64,000 nucleotides of DNA. It comes from Halorientalis salina (GTDB taxonomy: Archaea; Halobacteriota; Halobacteria; Halobacteriales; Haloarculaceae). Where the stretch lies: assembly GCF_005049285.1 (NCBI RefSeq), contig NZ_SOSC01000010.1, positions 1 to 64,000 on the forward strand, written 5' to 3'. Of the stretch, positions 61,918-64,000 are shown piece by piece (the first letter of the stretch is position 1; each line of letters starts with the position of its first letter). Both the position numbers and the translations under genes were made by a program. The notes beneath the pieces are model-generated. The model was not told the DNA's origin. It saw only the letters and a list, made by a program, of their open reading frames with translations, and did no database searches.

Positions 61918-63597
61918 TCAGTCCTCACGGCGGAGCCGCTCTAAGACGAACTGCTCGTCCAGGGCCGCCAGGAACGGGCCGAGTCGCGGTCCCTGATCGG
62001 TGTCGAGGAAGAGTTCGTATCCCGCCGCAAAGAAGTCACCCACCTCGACGTCGTTGCGCTTGGCCGCCTCGTAGATCTCGCCTTGAATCTCCTCCCCGTC
62101 GTGTCCCGCTTCGACGAAGTCGGCGAGTTCGTCCAGCGCCGCCTCGGTCGCCGCCTCGAAGTCGGTCTCGGGCAGGTCCTCGGCCAGCCGGTAGTTGTAC
62201 TCGTTGTCGGTCCGCTTGGCCCACCGGCGGGCGCGTTCGACGCGGTCGAGCGCGGCCTCGATCTCCACCTCGGTGGCGTCCTCGGGGATGTGGCCCTCCC
62301 GTCGCGCCATCTGCTCGCGGAGTTCCGGGTCGTCAGTCATCCCCAGGACAGCGGCGAAGGTGTAGGGGATGCGGATCGGCTGGTCGTCCGCAACCTCGGT
62401 CACCATCGGGTACGCGCGCTCGACCAGTTCGGCTTCCTCCTCGTCCCGTGGCTCCTCGGCCCCGTAGAAGACGCGCTCGAACCGGTCGAACTCCTCGACC
62501 AGCTGGTCGAGCGTCGTCACGTCGAAATCGCGCTGTTTGCGCGGGTTCTTGGTGAAGAAGTACCGGAACACCTCGGGTTCGAGCAGGTCCAGCACTTCGG
62601 CGACAGTGACGATGTTGCCCGCCGAGGACGAGAGCGCCTCGCCGTTGAGCGTGAACCACTCGTAGACCATCGGCACCGGCGGCTCGATGCCCAGGACGTT
62701 CCGGGCGATGTCCGTCCCGCTGGGCCAGGACCCCTCGGCGTGGTCCTTCCCGAACGGCTCGAAGTCCACGCCCAGGATCTCCCACTGGGCCGGCCACTCG
62801 AAGCGCCACGGCAGTTTGCCCTCGCGGAACGTCGCCGTCCCTTCGTGGCCACACCCCTCGATGGTCCGGTCGCCGGCCTCCATGTCCGAGCAGACGTACT
62901 CGACGGTGCTCCCATCTACGTCCACGTCGACGACCTGGCCCGTCAGCAGTCCGCACTCGCTACACTGGGGGGTGAAGGGGACGTAGGAGTCGCCGACGCT
63001 GGCCTGGTACGCCGAGAGCGTCTCCCGAGCCAGTTCGGTGTGTTCGAGCAGGTCCCGTGTGATCGCCTCGAACTCGCCGTCGGCGTAGAGGTCGGTGTTC
63101 GAGACGAACTCGACGGGTACGTCCACGAGCTCGGCGCTCTGTTCGAGCAGTTCGGTGAAGTGCGCACCGTACGAATCACAGCAGCCGAAGGGATCCGGGA
63201 TGTCCGTGTAGGGCTTCCCGAGGTTCTGGCCGACCGCGCCCGAATCGACCGATTCGTCACCGAAGTCGACGACGTTCCAGTCCAGGTCGGCCAGCGTCCG
63301 GGGGATCTTCCGGAGCGGGTCCTTGTCGTCGGTGGAGAACACCTGTCGGACCTCGTGACCGCGGTCGCGCAGCGCCTCGGCGACGAAGTAGCTCCGCAGG
63401 ATCTCGTTGAAGTGCCCGATGTGAGGCACGCCCGAGGGCGAGACGCCGCCCTTGATGACGATGGGTTCGTCGGGGTCACTCGCGAGGATGGCGTCGGCCA
63501 CCGCGTCGGCCCAGAAGGCCCGGCCGCCGATGTTCCCGACCTCGTAGGGGTCGTAGAGGTCGACGTCCTCGACGTCCGTCCCACCGTCGTCACTCAT
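61918..63597 (-). CDS. lysS: Lysyl-tRNA synthetase, class I
   Basis: The 559-residue protein has the HIGH motif VPHIGHFNEIL near residue 58 and a KMSKS-like SSSAGNIVTVAEVLDLLEPE, both typical of class I LysRS. A Zn-binding pair (QCSECGLL) comes with a later C..C set. The signature VKGGVSPSG-type loop before HIGH is present (IKGGVSPSGVPH). This class replaces the class II enzyme in many archaea. It overlaps the UMP kinase gene by eight bases. Confidence 0.95.
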   Translation of the reverse strand: MSDDGGTDVEDVDLYDPYEVGNIGGRAFWADAVADAILASDPDEPIVIKGGVSPSGVPHIGHFNEILRSYFVAEALRDRGHEVRQVFSTDDKDPLRKIPRTLADLDWNVVDFGDESVDSGAVGQNLGKPYTDIPDPFGCCDSYGAHFTELLEQSAELVDVPVEFVSNTDLYADGEFEAITRDLLEHTELARETLSAYQASVGDSYVPFTPQCSECGLLTGQVVDVDVDGSTVEYVCSDMEAGDRTIEGCGHEGTATFREGKLPWRFEWPAQWEILGVDFEPFGKDHAEGSWPSGTDIARNVLGIEPPVPMVYEWFTLNGEALSSSAGNIVTVAEVLDLLEPEVFRYFFTKNPRKQRDFDVTTLDQLVEEFDRFERVFYGAEEPRDEEEAELVERAYPMVTEVADDQPIRIPYTFAAVLGMTDDPELREQMARREGHIPEDATEVEIEAALDRVERARRWAKRTDNEYNYRLAEDLPETDFEAATEAALDELADFVEAGHDGEEIQGEIYEAAKRNDVEVGDFFAAGYELFLDTDQGPRLGPFLAALDEQFVLERLRRED

Positions 63598-64000
63598 CGG
63601 CCATCACCGGCAGGATCTCGGTCCCATCGTGGTCGTTCTCGTCGACGGCGCGCGCGACGGCGTCGGGGTCGGTCCCGTCGAGGACGATGGCACGCAGGCC
63701 CGCCCGCTGGATGACTTTCCCGGCCAGCAGGTCCACAGGAGCGTTACTGCCGGCGTCCATCTCGATGTCGGCGATGATGTCGACCAGCTCGTCGGGCGTC
63801 ATTTCCGTGAACTTCGTCGCGTCGTCATCCTCGTTCGGGTCGGCGCTGAACACGCCGGGGACGCTCGTCGCGTACACGAGCAGGTCCGCGTTGACGTACT
63901 CCGCGAGCACGGCGCTGACGGCGTCGGTAGTCTGAGCCGGGGCGACCCCGCCCATGACCGGCACGTCGCCGCGGTGCATCGCGGTGCCGGCGTCCTCGTA
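63590..64000 (-). CDS. pyrH: UMP kinase, C-terminal part (cut by window edge)
   Basis: At least 136 codons run from the right edge to a stop at 63590. The fragment includes VMGGVAPAQTTDAVSAVLAE, YATSVPGVFSADPN and NAPVDLLAGKVIQRAGL, the substrate and ATP-binding parts of archaeal UMP kinase of the amino-acid-kinase fold. It makes UDP, needed for UTP and thus for the UDP-sugars of this window. The N-terminus lies beyond 64,000. It overlaps the start of lysS by eight bases, a pairing also seen in other haloarchaea as I recall. Confidence 0.9.
   Translation of the reverse strand, partial: YEDAGTAMHRGDVPVMGGVAPAQTTDAVSAVLAEYVNADLLVYATSVPGVFSADPNEDDDATKFTEMTPDELVDIIADIEMDAGSNAPVDLLAGKVIQRAGLRAIVLDGTDPDAVARAVDENDHDGTEILPVMADE

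Overview
The window is chromosomal DNA from a halophilic archaeon (class Halobacteria, probably near Haloarcula or Halomicrobium). The evidence is high GC in most genes, strongly acidic proteins, archaeal-type information genes (aIF5B, Nob1, Pus10, class I LysRS, SecDF without SecA-type partners), haloarchaeal families (CheF, Bat-type HTH_10, TAT lipoproteins), and promoters that are TATA boxes 25-35 bases before leaderless start codons. The species call is inference.

Region by region. (1) 1-17,230 is a surface-glycan island. It opens inside what looks like a transposase gene. An A/T-richer block follows with an FkbM-like protein, a polysaccharide deacetylase, a FemAB-like acyltransferase, a sulfatase-superfamily enzyme and an aminotransferase. 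Next come three overlapping genes (acetyltransferase, aminotransferase, 3-dehydrogenase), an epimerase with a glutamine-dependent amidotransferase, a nucleotide-sugar 6-dehydrogenase, another aminotransferase, an ABC exporter and another epimerase. Together they resemble the pathway for a UDP-2,3-diacetamido-uronic acid, possibly amidated. No glycosyltransferase or AglB is visible, so those must lie outside. (2) 17,351-21,566 holds an IMPDH/GMP-reductase homologue, purine permease and phosphoribosyltransferase, a RelE-like toxin pair, and an orphan VapB-like antitoxin. (3) 21,598-27,628 returns to sugar nucleotides: a UDP-sulfoquinovose-synthase-like gene with an epimerase, then glmS-glmU. (4) 27,740-39,101 has CheF, a TAT lipoprotein, a UppP-like phosphatase, an R2-like ligand-binding oxidase, a Bat-like regulator, an orphan HicB, a DASS transporter, an esterase, Pus10 and RNase HII. 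(5) 39,335-51,107 holds housekeeping genes: secF-secD, a membrane histidine kinase, pgi, a CPBP protease, a 44-residue ribbon-helix-helix protein, nob1, a PRC-barrel protein and aIF5B. (6) 51,370-64,000 has a secreted protein, an intergenic array of hairpins, pyruvoyl arginine decarboxylase, a very long HemQ/PitA-type fusion, a calcium-repeat metalloprotease, a site-2 protease, a PQQ-type sugar dehydrogenase, lysS and the end of pyrH.

How the parts fit: glmS and glmU supply UDP-GlcNAc, the island oxidises and aminates it, the ABC exporter and a UppP-like phosphatase are plausible lipid-carrier steps, and the sulfatase-like, deacetylase, FemAB and FkbM proteins would decorate the product. The items most worth a second look are the six-hairpin array at 52,711-52,949, two nested inverted-repeat elements that each begin at a TGA stop codon (31,341 and 35,247), the multi-domain HemQ fusion with a 24-base tandem repeat, the amidated diamino-uronic acid proposal, and the intact R2lox active site.
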